DNA of 64,000 nt from Paenibacillus nasutitermitis (GCF_014641075.1 NZ_BMHP01000003.1:372001-436000), one strand, 5' to 3'. Numbered from the stretch's first letter, positions 1 to 8,825 are shown. Made by a program: numbers and translations. The notes: generated from the letters alone by a model not told the origin.

Positions 1-71
1 GAACCATTGCGCAAAAGTTCGACAATATGGAGCCGGTTTGGCTCGGCTAGCGCACTTAAGGTTGAATTCAT
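1..71 (-). CDS. ArsR-family winged-helix regulator, N-terminal fragment (cut by window edge)
   Basis: Only the first 23 codons lie in the window. On the minus strand ATG at 71-69 opens a frame that runs off the left edge. The readable peptide MNSTLSALAEPNRLHIVELL is the classic start of an ArsR/HTH_5 repressor (L-x-A-L-A-E/D-P-x-R-L-x-I-V-x-L-L), the helix 1-2 region before the DNA-recognition helix. The frame has no stop. The upstream promoter carries a palindrome suited to autoregulation. The effector (metal ion or other) cannot be told, because the sensing part lies outside the window. The gene runs the same way as the efflux genes that follow but is separated from them by a terminator. 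Confidence 0.75.
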   Translation of the reverse strand, partial: MNSTLSALAEPNRLHIVELLRNG

Positions 72-107
72 ACATTGAATATACCTCATTAGGAATATTC
101 CTGTCAA
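69..107 (-). promoter_or_regulatory. Promoter and palindromic operator of the ArsR gene
   Basis: On the minus strand a consensus -35 TTGACA (107-102) is followed after 18 bp by TATATT (83-78). A perfect 12-bp palindrome AGGAATATTCCT (91-102) fills most of the spacer, and a related half (AGGAATGTT, 107-115) flanks it. This is the position expected for an ArsR autorepressor operator. The predicted transcription start (about 71-72) falls on the ATG, so the mRNA may be leaderless. All positions were read directly; function is inferred. Confidence 0.6.
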
Positions 108-118
108 GGAATGTTAAG

Positions 119-159
119 CAAAAAAAGATACGGTCTCCTCACTTTCATGAGGGACCGTA
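119..159 (-). terminator. Rho-independent terminator of the efflux operon
   Basis: An imperfect stem TACGGTC-CCTCA / TGAGG-GACCGTA with a short loop (129-159) is followed on the minus strand by a T-rich run (A-run at 121-126 on the plus strand). It lies about 65 bp past the stop of the MFS gene and separates that operon from the ArsR gene. Confidence 0.75.
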
Positions 160-222
160 CTAAACGTTATCCGTGGGCCAGGTGACAGTGGGACATGCCA
201 TTTCCCTAGCTGATAAGGTCAT

Positions 223-1749
223 TTAATGGGAGGCCGAATATTCTGCCATTTCGGCAGCCGGATCGAATTTCTCTTTGCTCATGGCGAATGCGGCAATAAG
301 CGCGATGACGGACGGGATAATGGCCCAAGCGAAGGTTTGAACGATGGACGAGGAAAGTGCCTCTGTGATCGTATCCAGAATCTGGGCCGGAATTTGTCCA
401 CGGGTTTCCGGAGTCAGGATTTTACGCGGATCGCTGAGATCGACCCCTTCCGGCATTTGACCGCCGCCTCCTCCGAACATGGAAGCTAATTTATTCGCAA
501 ACACATGACTTTGAATAATGCCGAATACCGTTATACCGAGCGTCATGCCCAGCGACCGCATGAAGTTAAGCGTCGAGCTTGCAGAGCCCCGCTGCCTGGC
601 CGAGAAGCCGTGAATCGCCGCATTGCTCAGTACAGAGAATGAAGCGCCGATGCCCAGACCGACCAGGATCATAAAGAGAGTGACCATGAAGCGCGAAGAT
701 CCGGTCGTCAGCGTCGTAAGCAGCGCAATGCCAATCACAAGCAGCGCTAGCGTCGGAATCATAATGGAGCGGTACTTGAACTTGGTTATCAAGAAACCCC
801 CGCCGGCGGCAGTAACGACGGATCCAAGCATCATCGGCAGCAGAACAAGACCCGAATTAGTCGCCGACCCGCCAAGAACACCCTGAATAAAGATCGGAAT
901 ATAAATCGAGGCCGTGATAAAGGATGCCCCGGCAAACATCCCCATAATATTGCTTGTGGTATAAAGCCGGTTCTTGAACATGCCGAAGGTGATGATTGGT
1001 TCCTCGGCACGGCGTTCAATAAAAACAAAACCCATGATAAGGACCGCAAAAGCGGCGAACAATCCGATAATTACACCCGAATTCCAGGCATACTGCTTGC
1101 CGCCAAGCTCTAGCGCAAACATCAGGCATACAATCGAAGCAACAAGCGTAAATGCCCCAAGATAGTCGATTTTCTGCCTGGAATGCTCCACGGATTCCTT
1201 GTAGAAGAAGGCAATCATTACGAAGGCAATAAGGCCCAACGGCAAATTAATGTAGAAAATCCAGTGCCAATTGATATAATCCGTCAGGTAGGCTCCAAGA
1301 AGCGGACCAAATATACTGGAGAGGCCAAATACGGCGCCGAACAAGCCGCCCATCTTGCCGCGTTTGTCGGCAGGGACCACATCGAACATGATCGTGAATG
1401 CGATTGGCATAAGTGCGCCGCCGCCAATCCCTTGAATGGCACGGTAAATACTCAGTTGAATTATGGTGTCTGCCGTACCGCATAAGGCGGAGCCGATCAT
1501 AAATACAATAAGACCGAAAACAAAAAACCGCTTGCGCCCATACATATCCGATAATTTACCGAAAATCGGCATACCAGCCATCTCTGCCACCAAATAAGCG
1601 GAGGTCACCCACATTAATTTGTCGAAGCCGCCCAGGTCTCCGACGATCGTACCGATCGCTGTTGCTACAATGGTGTTGTCCATTGATGCCATTAGAATAG
1701 CCAGCAGCAAACCACCCAGGATAACCCCCATTTTATTACCTTTTGCCAT
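223..1749 (-). CDS. DHA2-family (EmrB/QacA-type) drug:H+ antiporter, 14 TM
   Basis: This 508-aa integral membrane protein of the major facilitator superfamily should export toxic compounds in exchange for protons. About 14 hydrophobic segments are visible. Between TM2 and TM3 is motif A (GKLSDMYGRKR), and in TM5 the antiporter motif C (SSIFGPLLGA). An early acidic residue in MASMDNTIV matches the conserved DHA2 TM1 aspartate. The length is normal for the family. The start is ATG with GGAGGG about 11 nt upstream. It overlaps the end of the UvrA-like gene by 14 nt, so the two are translated from one mRNA. The pairing with a UvrA-like protein and a divergent MarR repressor points to drug resistance; the substrate is unknown. 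Confidence 0.9.
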   Translation of the reverse strand: MAKGNKMGVILGGLLLAILMASMDNTIVATAIGTIVGDLGGFDKLMWVTSAYLVAEMAGMPIFGKLSDMYGRKRFFVFGLIVFMIGSALCGTADTIIQLSIYRAIQGIGGGALMPIAFTIMFDVVPADKRGKMGGLFGAVFGLSSIFGPLLGAYLTDYINWHWIFYINLPLGLIAFVMIAFFYKESVEHSRQKIDYLGAFTLVASIVCLMFALELGGKQYAWNSGVIIGLFAAFAVLIMGFVFIERRAEEPIITFGMFKNRLYTTSNIMGMFAGASFITASIYIPIFIQGVLGGSATNSGLVLLPMMLGSVVTAAGGGFLITKFKYRSIMIPTLALLVIGIALLTTLTTGSSRFMVTLFMILVGLGIGASFSVLSNAAIHGFSARQRGSASSTLNFMRSLGMTLGITVFGIIQSHVFANKLASMFGGGGGQMPEGVDLSDPRKILTPETRGQIPAQILDTITEALSSSIVQTFAWAIIPSVIALIAAFAMSKEKFDPAAEMAEYSASH

Positions 1750-4258
1750 CTTCTATCGTTCCCTCCGCCAGAATCCGTCTGAGAAACATGCCCGTGTATG
1801 AAGCCGGCACTTTCGCCACCTGCTCCGGCGTGCCTTCGGCTACCAGCTTGCCCCCGGCTGCGCCTCCTTCAGGGCCAATATCAACAACCCAATCGGATTC
1901 CCGAATCAGCTCCAGGCTGTGCTCGACCACCACAACGGTGTTTCCCGAATCGACCAGCTTATTCAGTAAAACATGAAGCCGCTTGATATCCGACGGATGA
2001 AGGCCGGTTGTCGGCTCGTCCAACAGATAAAGCGTATGGTTTTTGGATGGCTTGCTTAACTCTTTCGCCAGCCTGATCCGCTGACCTTCGCCGCCGGAAA
2101 GGGTTTTGACCGATTGCCCCCACTTCAGATATCCGAGCCCAACCTCGCACAGCATCTCGATCAGGCCGGCGATCTTGGTTTCCTTCCTGAGGATCGGCAG
2201 GCTTTCCTGTATGGACAAATTCAGCAGATCCGAGATGGAGCAGCCTTCAACCTTTACCTGGAGCACTTCATCGGTAAACCTTCTCCCTTTGCAGTCAGGA
2301 CATTTCACTTCCAGATCGGGCAGGAAATTCATATCTACAGACAGCACGCCAAGCCCCTGACAGGTCTCGCAGCGCCCGCCGGGCGTATTAAAGGAAAAAT
2401 GCTTCGAGGTCAGCTTTCTTGCCTTGGCCTCGGGCAAACCGGCAAACAGCTGGCGCAAATGCGTGAACACATCGGTATAGGTCGCGACATTGGAGCGCTG
2501 GATTCTGCCCATTGGCGATTGATCGAAAATAACGATATTGCCGACCTGCTCAAGGCCCGTCATCTCCTTGCATCCCTTCTGCCCGCGCGTTTCCTGGTTC
2601 CCTTGAGCAAGAATATCGAAGACAAGCGTGGATTTGCCTGAACCCGAAACTCCCGTCACGGACACCAGACAGCCAAGCGGAAAAGAAACAGACGGGATAT
2701 CGATATTGCGGGCCTTCGCCTCTCTGATCGTGATCTGCTGTCCATTTCCCCTCCTGCGGACGCGTGCAGGCGCCGGCTGACTTTCTTCCCGCAAAAAGGC
2801 GCCGGTCACAGACAGCTCGCTTCCCATCAAATCCTCCAGGCTGCCTTCGCCTACAACGGTTCCGCCGTATATTCCGGCGCCCGGACCGATGTCGATAATA
2901 TGATCGGCAGCACGCATCATCTCGACATCATGCTCGATAACCAGCACGGTATTGCCCAGATCGCGCAGCTGCTGCAGCACCCGGATGAGACCGGCCGTAT
3001 CGCGCGGATGAAGCCCTGTCGTCGGCTCATCCAGAATATACAGCACGCCGGTCAGTCCGGAGCCAAGCAGCGATGCAAGCCGCAGCCGCTGCGCTTCTCC
3101 GCCGGACAGCGTCACCGTTTGCCGGTTCATGGACAGATAGCCGAGTCCGACATCCATAATCCGTTTCAACCGCGTGGGCATATCGTGGAGGACCGGCTCC
3201 AGCAGCTGAAGGCCTTCCGGCTGCAGCTCCGACGTCAGCCCATTCATCCACTCCTTCACTTCGCCAAGCGACCAGTCCGATACGTCGGAAATAGAGGAGC
3301 CGGCTACCCGAACAAGACGAATCTCTTTCTTCAGTCGGGCCCCGTGACAGTCGGGACAAAGCTGTTCATGAAAGAAGCCCCCCTCCTTTTCCTGAGCGCC
3401 GGACTCCCCTTCTTTCTCCTTGTAACGCCGCCACAGACTTGGGATGACACCTTCGAATTTCGTTCCTGGAACCGGCTTCGCATCGGGATAATGACGCTTG
3501 AACGCTTCGCTCTCAACTCCGTAATAAAGCAAATCTCGCTGGATTTCGCCAAACTCCCGCAAAGGCTGATCCGGGTCCAGGTCAAAGCCGTAATGCTTGG
3601 CGGCCGCCAGCATGATACGGATCTGAATGTCCCGGTGGACGCCGCTTAAGGAAGCTACGCCGCCGCCGCGCAAGCTCAGCTCCGGATGGAATACCGCCGC
3701 TTCATTGATGCTTGCCACATGGCCAAGTCCGCTGCATGCTTCGCAGGCTCCCTCCGGCTTATTGAAGGAAAAATGCGCCATGCCAAGCTTCTCAAGCTCT
3801 GCACCGCAATGCGGGCAGTTCACCTTCTGACGCTCCATCTCCTCGTCTTCCTCGGCCAGCCTACCAGCCGGTTCAAAGGAAGGCGGGATGATTCCGCTGC
3901 ACGAAGGACAGCTGCGCTCCCCAAGCCTGGAGAAAATAAAACGGACAAAGGTATACAGATCCGTCACGGTCCCCACCGTCGAACGCGGGTTGCGATTGGT
4001 GACATGCTGTCCAACGCTGATCGACGGGGACAAGCCTTCAATGGAATCGACCTTCGGCTTGCCGATCGTATCCGCCGACATCCGCATGGAATCCATATAT
4101 TGTCTCTGGCATTCCCGCTGGAGCGTATCCATGGCCAAGGTCGATTTGCCCGAGCCTGACGGTCCTGTCAGGACAACCAGCTTGTACTTGGGTATCGTAA
4201 GCGAAATATTTTTCAGGTTGTTTTCCCGTGCGCCTTTAATCAATATGGTATCTTTCAC
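1736..4258 (-). CDS. UvrA-like ABC ATPase (drug-resistance type, not housekeeping UvrA)
   Basis: This 840-aa soluble protein has two ABC ATPase modules. Walker A motifs are GPSGSGKST near the N-terminus and GVSGSGKST in the middle; signatures are LSGGEAQRLRL and LSGGEGQRIRL, each followed by LDEPTTGLHP. Cysteine pairs (CPSC, CPHC; later CETC, CPDC) form the UvrA zinc modules. At about 840 aa it is some 100 residues shorter than ordinary UvrA (about 950), as in the UvrA2/DrrC class linked to resistance to DNA-binding drugs. GTG at 4258 was chosen as the start because GGAGG lies 6 nt before it; a longer frame begins at 4285. It is cotranscribed with the efflux pump and divergent from MarR. Removing or shielding an intercalating drug is an inference. 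Confidence 0.85.
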   Translation of the reverse strand: MKDTILIKGARENNLKNISLTIPKYKLVVLTGPSGSGKSTLAMDTLQRECQRQYMDSMRMSADTIGKPKVDSIEGLSPSISVGQHVTNRNPRSTVGTVTDLYTFVRFIFSRLGERSCPSCSGIIPPSFEPAGRLAEEDEEMERQKVNCPHCGAELEKLGMAHFSFNKPEGACEACSGLGHVASINEAAVFHPELSLRGGGVASLSGVHRDIQIRIMLAAAKHYGFDLDPDQPLREFGEIQRDLLYYGVESEAFKRHYPDAKPVPGTKFEGVIPSLWRRYKEKEGESGAQEKEGGFFHEQLCPDCHGARLKKEIRLVRVAGSSISDVSDWSLGEVKEWMNGLTSELQPEGLQLLEPVLHDMPTRLKRIMDVGLGYLSMNRQTVTLSGGEAQRLRLASLLGSGLTGVLYILDEPTTGLHPRDTAGLIRVLQQLRDLGNTVLVIEHDVEMMRAADHIIDIGPGAGIYGGTVVGEGSLEDLMGSELSVTGAFLREESQPAPARVRRRGNGQQITIREAKARNIDIPSVSFPLGCLVSVTGVSGSGKSTLVFDILAQGNQETRGQKGCKEMTGLEQVGNIVIFDQSPMGRIQRSNVATYTDVFTHLRQLFAGLPEAKARKLTSKHFSFNTPGGRCETCQGLGVLSVDMNFLPDLEVKCPDCKGRRFTDEVLQVKVEGCSISDLLNLSIQESLPILRKETKIAGLIEMLCEVGLGYLKWGQSVKTLSGGEGQRIRLAKELSKPSKNHTLYLLDEPTTGLHPSDIKRLHVLLNKLVDSGNTVVVVEHSLELIRESDWVVDIGPEGGAAGGKLVAEGTPEQVAKVPASYTGMFLRRILAEGTIEDGKR

Positions 4259-4313
4259 ACAAATCCTCCTCACTATGCTCTTCATTATCCTGCCTCAAAA
4301 TCGGGAAACCCTT

Positions 4314-4379
4314 TTGCAAAATAATCATGATTTGGTTATAATCAAATCAACTCGATGATCAAGTATCTCGATGACCAAG
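4314..4379. promoter_or_regulatory. Divergent MarR/efflux promoters with tandem 16-bp operator repeat
   Basis: The plus-strand promoter is TTGCAA (4314-4319), 17 bp, TATAAT (4337-4342), giving a start near 4349 for the MarR gene. Two near-identical copies of CTCGATGAYCAAG lie at 4351-4363 and 4367-4379, a 16-bp period covering the start site. On the minus strand TTGATC, 16 bp, TATAAC can serve the UvrA-like/MFS operon within the same DNA. One repressor bound here could shut both directions. Sequence elements are seen; the MarR link is inferred from position. Confidence 0.6.
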
Positions 4380-4409
4380 ATAATATCATCTTAAGAGGAG
4401 GTTTGCTTC

Positions 4410-4904
4410 TTGTCAAGCCAACAACAGAATCATAATGCCGACCTGCAGGAAAAATTCACCCTGCTCATGCGCGGACTCGGAACCCGTACCGTCCAATATC
4501 AGCAAAATGTCGCGGCTTCTCTGGGGTTGTACAATAACGATTATATATCCGTGGATATTCTGCGCGAGAAAGGCCCGATCACGGCCGGAGAGCTCTCCAA
4601 ATTGACCGGTCTTGCAACAGGCAGCGTTACCGCCTTAATTGACCGGCTTGAAAAAATCGGTTATGTCCGAAGGCAAAATGATCCGGGCGACCGCCGCAAA
4701 GTCATTATTGTCCCAGAATACGAAAATAAAGAAGAGGTCTATAATACGTATATCCCTCTTCATGATGCGATGATTGAACTCGCTTCCTCCTACACGGAAG
4801 AAGAGCTTGCATTCATTTCGCAGTTTTTGGGCAAAGCCTCCTCTGTCCTCGAAGACCAGATTCAACGGCTCAGCTCCGCCTCAAACCAAACATCTTCTTC
4901 CTGA
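4410..4904 (+). CDS. MarR-family transcriptional repressor
   Basis: This 164-aa dimeric winged-helix regulator shows the core ITAGELSKLTGLATGSVTAL (recognition helix), followed by the wing RRQNDPGDRRKVII with the conserved D-x-R-R found in nearly all MarR proteins. Helical ends give the dimer interface. The start is TTG at 4410 with GAGGAGG 8 nt upstream. It is divergent from the UvrA-like/MFS operon, so it most likely represses that operon and itself through the tandem repeat at 4351-4379 and is released by the exported drug. The ligand is unknown. Confidence 0.9.
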   Translation: MSSQQQNHNADLQEKFTLLMRGLGTRTVQYQQNVAASLGLYNNDYISVDILREKGPITAGELSKLTGLATGSVTALIDRLEKIGYVRRQNDPGDRRKVIIVPEYENKEEVYNTYIPLHDAMIELASSYTEEELAFISQFLGKASSVLEDQIQRLSSASNQTSSS

Positions 4905-4920
4905 ACATTATGCCAAAAAA

Positions 4921-4958
4921 GGACGATACCCCGGAAGTTTACGTTCCGGACATCGTCC
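4921..4958 (+). terminator. Rho-independent terminator after MarR gene
   Basis: The stem GGACGAT..CCGGAA / TTCCGG..ATCGTCC has a 7-nt loop and is followed by TTTCTTTC. An A6 run precedes it, so it can work in both directions and also end transcription of the facing kinase gene. Confidence 0.85.
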
Positions 4959-5034
4959 TTTCTTTCGGATGATCAGCTGGCATCCGGCAGGAAAACCCCT
5001 CAATCCTGGGAGTCATTTCGTGCATCCCCGATAA

Positions 5035-5919
5035 TCATCGGGACCCTGCCTTGTGAAGATCTTTCCAGTACTCCCATGCCTTTAAATACTCTTCCAGGTC
5101 TTCGGGGTGATGCTGCCGGCAAATCCCTATGCGGCAATAAAGCTGGATGATGACTTCTTCAATCAGCTTCGCTGTTTCCATCGATTCGTGAACAAGCAAT
5201 TGGAATGCCTGCAGGAAAGTTTCCAGATTCAAATCATCCGGCGAAGAGCAGAAGGCATAAAGAAAATCGTAGCGGACCGGTCCTGCAATCGGGCAAGGAT
5301 CAATAACAGCGGATAAGGTGTCATTATGAAACACGAAATTATGGACCCCGCAATCGCCATGGAGCAGAAACCGCTCGTCTTCTCCCCCTATAGCCGTATT
5401 TCCCGCCATTGATTTCACGTATTCATAATCCGCAGCGGGCAGAACATCCCCCACATTCTTCCTGGCATATTCCACGCCCCGTTCTATAAACTCGCGCCAG
5501 GTCTGACAGGAATCTCCAAGCCAGTAGCCCCACTTGTCCGTCTGCAGCATCGGTTCATACCCATTAAGGAGCCCTTCGGCCAGCAGCCTCAGCCAGCTTG
5601 ACTTGACCCCTCTGTTACGAAAGGTTGTACCCGGCGTGTATGTATACACGATATACTCGTGAGCAGGATCGGCATAAACAAGCTTGGGCGGCAGCCCACA
5701 GTGGCGGTAGGTATGAAGCCATTGCTCTGCCAACAGGATTTCCTGCGACTGATCCAGCTTCAAAACGTATTTCGGCTCCTTGTTCACCGTAAAGATATAA
5801 ACAAGACCCTCGGTGGTCCCCGTCATGCTCTTAATCTCCGGGTCGGCATCCTCCATGATCTCCTGTCCGTTAAGCTTATGGATGATGTCCCTGATTCTCT
5901 CTTCCGATTGTTGCGGCAT
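5035..5919 (-). CDS. Aminoglycoside phosphotransferase (APH)-family kinase
   Basis: This 294-aa cytoplasmic protein has the APH/choline-kinase fold. The catalytic loop is LLHGDCGVHNFVF (H-G-D-x-x-x-x-N, Brenner motif), followed by AVIDP, the metal-binding acidic motif. The N-terminal lobe has a lysine in EPKYVLKLD, consistent with the ATP-binding Lys. The protein phosphorylates a small hydroxyl compound; whether that is an antibiotic or a metabolite cannot be decided from sequence. The start is ATG at 5919 with AAAGGAG 7 nt before it. The gene lies 58 bp downstream of the alpha/beta hydrolase on the same strand, so the two may be cotranscribed. Confidence 0.8.
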   Translation of the reverse strand: MPQQSEERIRDIIHKLNGQEIMEDADPEIKSMTGTTEGLVYIFTVNKEPKYVLKLDQSQEILLAEQWLHTYRHCGLPPKLVYADPAHEYIVYTYTPGTTFRNRGVKSSWLRLLAEGLLNGYEPMLQTDKWGYWLGDSCQTWREFIERGVEYARKNVGDVLPAADYEYVKSMAGNTAIGGEDERFLLHGDCGVHNFVFHNDTLSAVIDPCPIAGPVRYDFLYAFCSSPDDLNLETFLQAFQLLVHESMETAKLIEEVIIQLYCRIGICRQHHPEDLEEYLKAWEYWKDLHKAGSR

Positions 5920-5977
5920 CACTCTTCTCCTTTCTTTAACGTATCGTTATCCCCATTCAGGCATGGCATTTCCGGCG

Positions 5978-6703
5978 TTACAGCTTCGCCGCAAAATCCT
6001 GAAGCGCAAGACGCAAACCATCCGGGTCGCTGAGCATCGGCAGGTGGCCGGTGTCCAGGCTTGCAATATGCTGCGGGGCAAAATTGGCAATCATTTTATT
6101 CTGGTGCGCCTCATTGAACTCTTTATCCTTCTGCAGCTTGATATACAGTTTCGGCACCGACGGTACATCCGCCTCAACTCTGTCCGTATAAACACGCACA
6201 GACTCCGGTATGAAATTCCGCACAATCTCCTCCCCCTGCCCGGCCGACAAATCATGGCATAAGCCGGAACGGATTGCAGCATCGGGAGGACGTGTGCCTA
6301 AACTCCGCAGCAGAACGGCCATCAGCATCCGTTTGGGCAGCGGCAGAGCCGACAGAAAGGAGCCGCCTTTCCTCGGTATAGACGCCCCAACCGCGACAAA
6401 CCCGGCTAAACGCTCCGACATCTCTTCGGCAAGCTGCAAAGCCGGAACTCCACCGAGTGAATGCGCCACAATAATAAACTTCGGCACCTGCCACGCCTCT
6501 ACCTGCTTCTTCATATAGGCCACATAATCATTTAGGGAAAGCCCTTGCTCCGGCTTGCGGCTTCCGTCACGCAGCGGGAAATCCACCAATAAGCAGGGAT
6601 GCTCCAAATCAGCCGCAACCTTCTCCCAAATGCTGCGGTTTAAGCCTGCGCCATATATAAAAACGAAACCGATCTTTTCCCGGATTTGCGCTTCTGTGTT
6701 CAT
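5978..6703 (-). CDS. Alpha/beta-fold hydrolase
   Basis: This 241-aa protein is a predicted cytoplasmic alpha/beta hydrolase. VFIYGAGLNRSIW forms the oxyanion-hole strand and loop, AHSLGG is the nucleophile elbow (Ser), and DTGHLPMLSDP carries the catalytic His near the C-terminus. It resembles small esterases such as the methyl-salicylate or EstC type, but the substrate is not readable. The frame extends upstream to a TTG at 6799, but ATG at 6703 is preferred because an AGGGGG site precedes it and the extension would overlap the divergent regulator. Its divergent neighbour is a WYL regulator, a likely controller. Confidence 0.8.
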   Translation of the reverse strand: MNTEAQIREKIGFVFIYGAGLNRSIWEKVAADLEHPCLLVDFPLRDGSRKPEQGLSLNDYVAYMKKQVEAWQVPKFIIVAHSLGGVPALQLAEEMSERLAGFVAVGASIPRKGGSFLSALPLPKRMLMAVLLRSLGTRPPDAAIRSGLCHDLSAGQGEEIVRNFIPESVRVYTDRVEADVPSVPKLYIKLQKDKEFNEAHQNKMIANFAPQHIASLDTGHLPMLSDPDGLRLALQDFAAKL

Positions 6704-6817
6704 TTCAATTCCCCCTGAGCAATTAGTCGTTAAGAGGAATTTAGCATATAAACCGGTCAATTTATGTCCTATTTTTATGATAAAATGAAAAAAAGACAAA
6801 AAGGAGCGAAAGTCGTC

Positions 6818-7759
6818 TTGGCAAAATCACAGCGGCTTATCCGGCTTATCATGATCATCAACAGTAAAAAGTCATTTACTGTCCAGGAACTGGCCGATGA
6901 ATTCGGTCTGTCCTACCGGACGATCACCCGGGATCTTCAGGAGCTGAGCCAGCTTGGTATTCCGATCTATTCCATCCAGGGGCGCGGAGGCGGCTATAAG
7001 CTGCTACGGGAGCGCATCCTTCCTCCGATTGCATTCTCGGAAAGTGAAGCCGTCGCTTTGTTCTTCGCCTGTCAGTCCTTGCAGTATTTCGGCTCATTGC
7101 CTTTTGACGATGGGGCAGCTTCTGCGCTGCACAAGTTTTATCATTATCTGCCCGCTGATGTGAGGCAGCATATTGACCGTTTGCGCAATAAAGTAGCCAT
7201 CTGGAGCCCACGCCGCATTATGTCGCCGGAATTTCTCAAGACCCTCATGCAGGCCATTATGATTCACAAAGCAGTGACGATTTCATACCGTTCGCCTCAG
7301 GGCCTCATCAAACGGGATATTCAGCCTATCGGCCTCTATTCCAGCGACGGCTATTGGTATTGTCCCGCCTACTGTCATCTGCGGCAAGAACATCGGCTAT
7401 TCCGCTCGGACCGGATACACTCCGCGGTCCTAAGCGAGTGTATACCCTGGTCGGAAGAGCTGGAGAAGTCCGACCTGATGAACATTCCTGAAATGAACCA
7501 TTCGGAGCAGATTTCTTTATCCATCGAGCTCACTGCACAAGGAACCTGGCTGCTCGAAGGCGATACCTGGTTCGGACCGTTCATAGAACGCCGTGCAGAC
7601 GGGAGCGCGGCGGCAACGATCCGGATTCCGGCTGCAAACCTGACATTTTATGTGGACTGGGTGTGGAGGCTGGGGGCTGAAGCCAGGATTGTGAACCCGC
7701 CTGAGGCTGTTGCATGCTTGAAACAAAAGCTGGAAGCCATGAATTCGCAGTACCGTTAA
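6818..7759 (+). CDS. HTH/WYL-domain transcriptional regulator (YafY type)
   Basis: This protein of about 313 aa has an N-terminal DeoR-like winged helix (LADEFGLSYRTITRDL, wing QGRGGGYKL) and a C-terminal WYL domain (SYRSPQGLIKRDIQPIGL; YWYCPAYCHLRQEHRLFRSDRI). WYL domains are ligand or nucleotide sensors in bacterial regulators. TTG at 6818 with AAAGGAG about 11 nt upstream was chosen; an in-frame ATG at 6764 would add 18 basic residues and overlap the divergent promoter region. It is divergent from the alpha/beta hydrolase and probably controls it. The effector is unknown. Confidence 0.85.
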   Translation: MAKSQRLIRLIMIINSKKSFTVQELADEFGLSYRTITRDLQELSQLGIPIYSIQGRGGGYKLLRERILPPIAFSESEAVALFFACQSLQYFGSLPFDDGAASALHKFYHYLPADVRQHIDRLRNKVAIWSPRRIMSPEFLKTLMQAIMIHKAVTISYRSPQGLIKRDIQPIGLYSSDGYWYCPAYCHLRQEHRLFRSDRIHSAVLSECIPWSEELEKSDLMNIPEMNHSEQISLSIELTAQGTWLLEGDTWFGPFIERRADGSAAATIRIPAANLTFYVDWVWRLGAEARIVNPPEAVACLKQKLEAMNSQYR

Positions 7760-7890
7760 TCCCTCTGTTCGGGTTTCCATTCCTGACGGACACCACACAG
7801 CTCCCCTGATGGCGTCGAAATAGGGGCCGTGGCGTCCGATAACCCCCGATCGGGTGTGACCTGTCGGGGCTACTCTTATAGATAAACAAA

Positions 7891-7916
7891 AGCCCGGACA
7901 TCAAGAGGTCCGGGCT
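7891..7916 (-). terminator. Hairpin terminator between WYL and PhyH genes
   Basis: The stem AGCCCGGAC / GTCCGGGCT has an 8-nt loop. On the minus strand it is followed by TTTGTTTATC, so it best fits termination of the PhyH transcript that ends 7 bp away. It can also stop the converging WYL transcript. The 130 bp between the WYL stop and this hairpin contains no gene. Confidence 0.7.
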
Positions 7917-7922
7917 GAGCAG

Positions 7923-8672
7923 TTAAACTAACGCATATTTCTCACGCAGATCCTCGCGCAGCGTTACGGCTGAATCCTCGCGGATATAATGACAGACATA
8001 CGACCGGCGCCAGCGGTCCTTGCTGCGGTTGCGGTTCGAGGAATGAATCAAAAGCTCATGGAAGAACAGAATATCCCCTTTTTCCATAATGACCGGAATT
8101 TGCTGATTTAAATCGATGCCTTCCGTTTCGTCGGTCCACTCCTCATGCTCCTCGAGATTTTTCACTTTGCCGTGCGGCAGGAGACCCAGCTTATGCGTTC
8201 CCGGAATGACCCAGAGACAGCCGTTCTCCGTGTCGATCTTCTCTTCCATGGCAATCCAGGCTGCAATCATCGTCATGGGGTCGTTTTTGATATAATAAAA
8301 GTCCTGATGCGCCGCTTGACCGGGTGAGCCCGGCTCTTTGTAGAAAAACATGCTCTGCACGCAGACCGCTTCCTTCTCCATCATCTGGGCGAGCGCCCCG
8401 CGTACAACCGGCAGCTTCATCACCTGGCGGGAGAAGCTGTCATGCTGATGCGGATTAAACAGCCGCGTCGAATAACGCGCTTTCTCCGAGGTCCGCGCCC
8501 ACTCCGGCGTTTCTTCCAGCGGGGCCGAGCGGAGCTCGTAAATATGTCTGTTAAACGAATCAATCAGATCATCGCTGCAGCCCTTTTTGATCAAAATATA
8601 TCCATCCCTCTTATACTGCTCAAGCTGCTCGGGCGATAAAGGCGCCAAACGTTCTTTTCGTTCCGAGATCAT
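7923..8672 (-). CDS. Phytanoyl-CoA dioxygenase (PhyH)-family Fe(II)/2-oxoglutarate oxygenase
   Basis: This 249-aa jelly-roll oxygenase has the iron ligands H-x-D in HQDFYYIKND and a distal His in LLIHSSNRNRSKDRWRR, where the arginines can bind the 2-oxoglutarate carboxylate. It hydroxylates a small substrate; the family includes phytanoyl-CoA, ectoine and many unknown substrates. The start is ATG at 8672 with GGAGAG 8 nt before it; the frame is open to 8720 without a better site. It lies about 150 bp downstream of a sugar permease on the same strand with no terminator between, so it may belong to the importer operon. A role in modifying the imported compound is an inference. Confidence 0.85.
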   Translation of the reverse strand: MISERKERLAPLSPEQLEQYKRDGYILIKKGCSDDLIDSFNRHIYELRSAPLEETPEWARTSEKARYSTRLFNPHQHDSFSRQVMKLPVVRGALAQMMEKEAVCVQSMFFYKEPGSPGQAAHQDFYYIKNDPMTMIAAWIAMEEKIDTENGCLWVIPGTHKLGLLPHGKVKNLEEHEEWTDETEGIDLNQQIPVIMEKGDILFFHELLIHSSNRNRSKDRWRRSYVCHYIREDSAVTLREDLREKYALV

Positions 8673-8825
8673 AACAATCCACTCTCCTTCTGTACAATAT
8701 CTCCTCTGCTTACGCCGCATCTTCTACCTGTATCGTACCTCGCAGCTTCACTCCCAACAATGGCTCCAATTATTAAATATATATCTGGTATTGATATCCT
8801 CGGCATTCTGCAGATTGAAGTTCTC

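Noticed and set aside
1736..4258. Housekeeping excinuclease UvrA
   Set aside because: It is about 100 residues too short, is cotranscribed with an efflux pump, and is divergent from MarR, fitting the resistance-type UvrA-like class.
4774..5034. Plus-strand 86-codon frame crossing the MarR end
   Set aside because: It overlaps the MarR gene in another frame and includes the terminator stem at 4921-4958.
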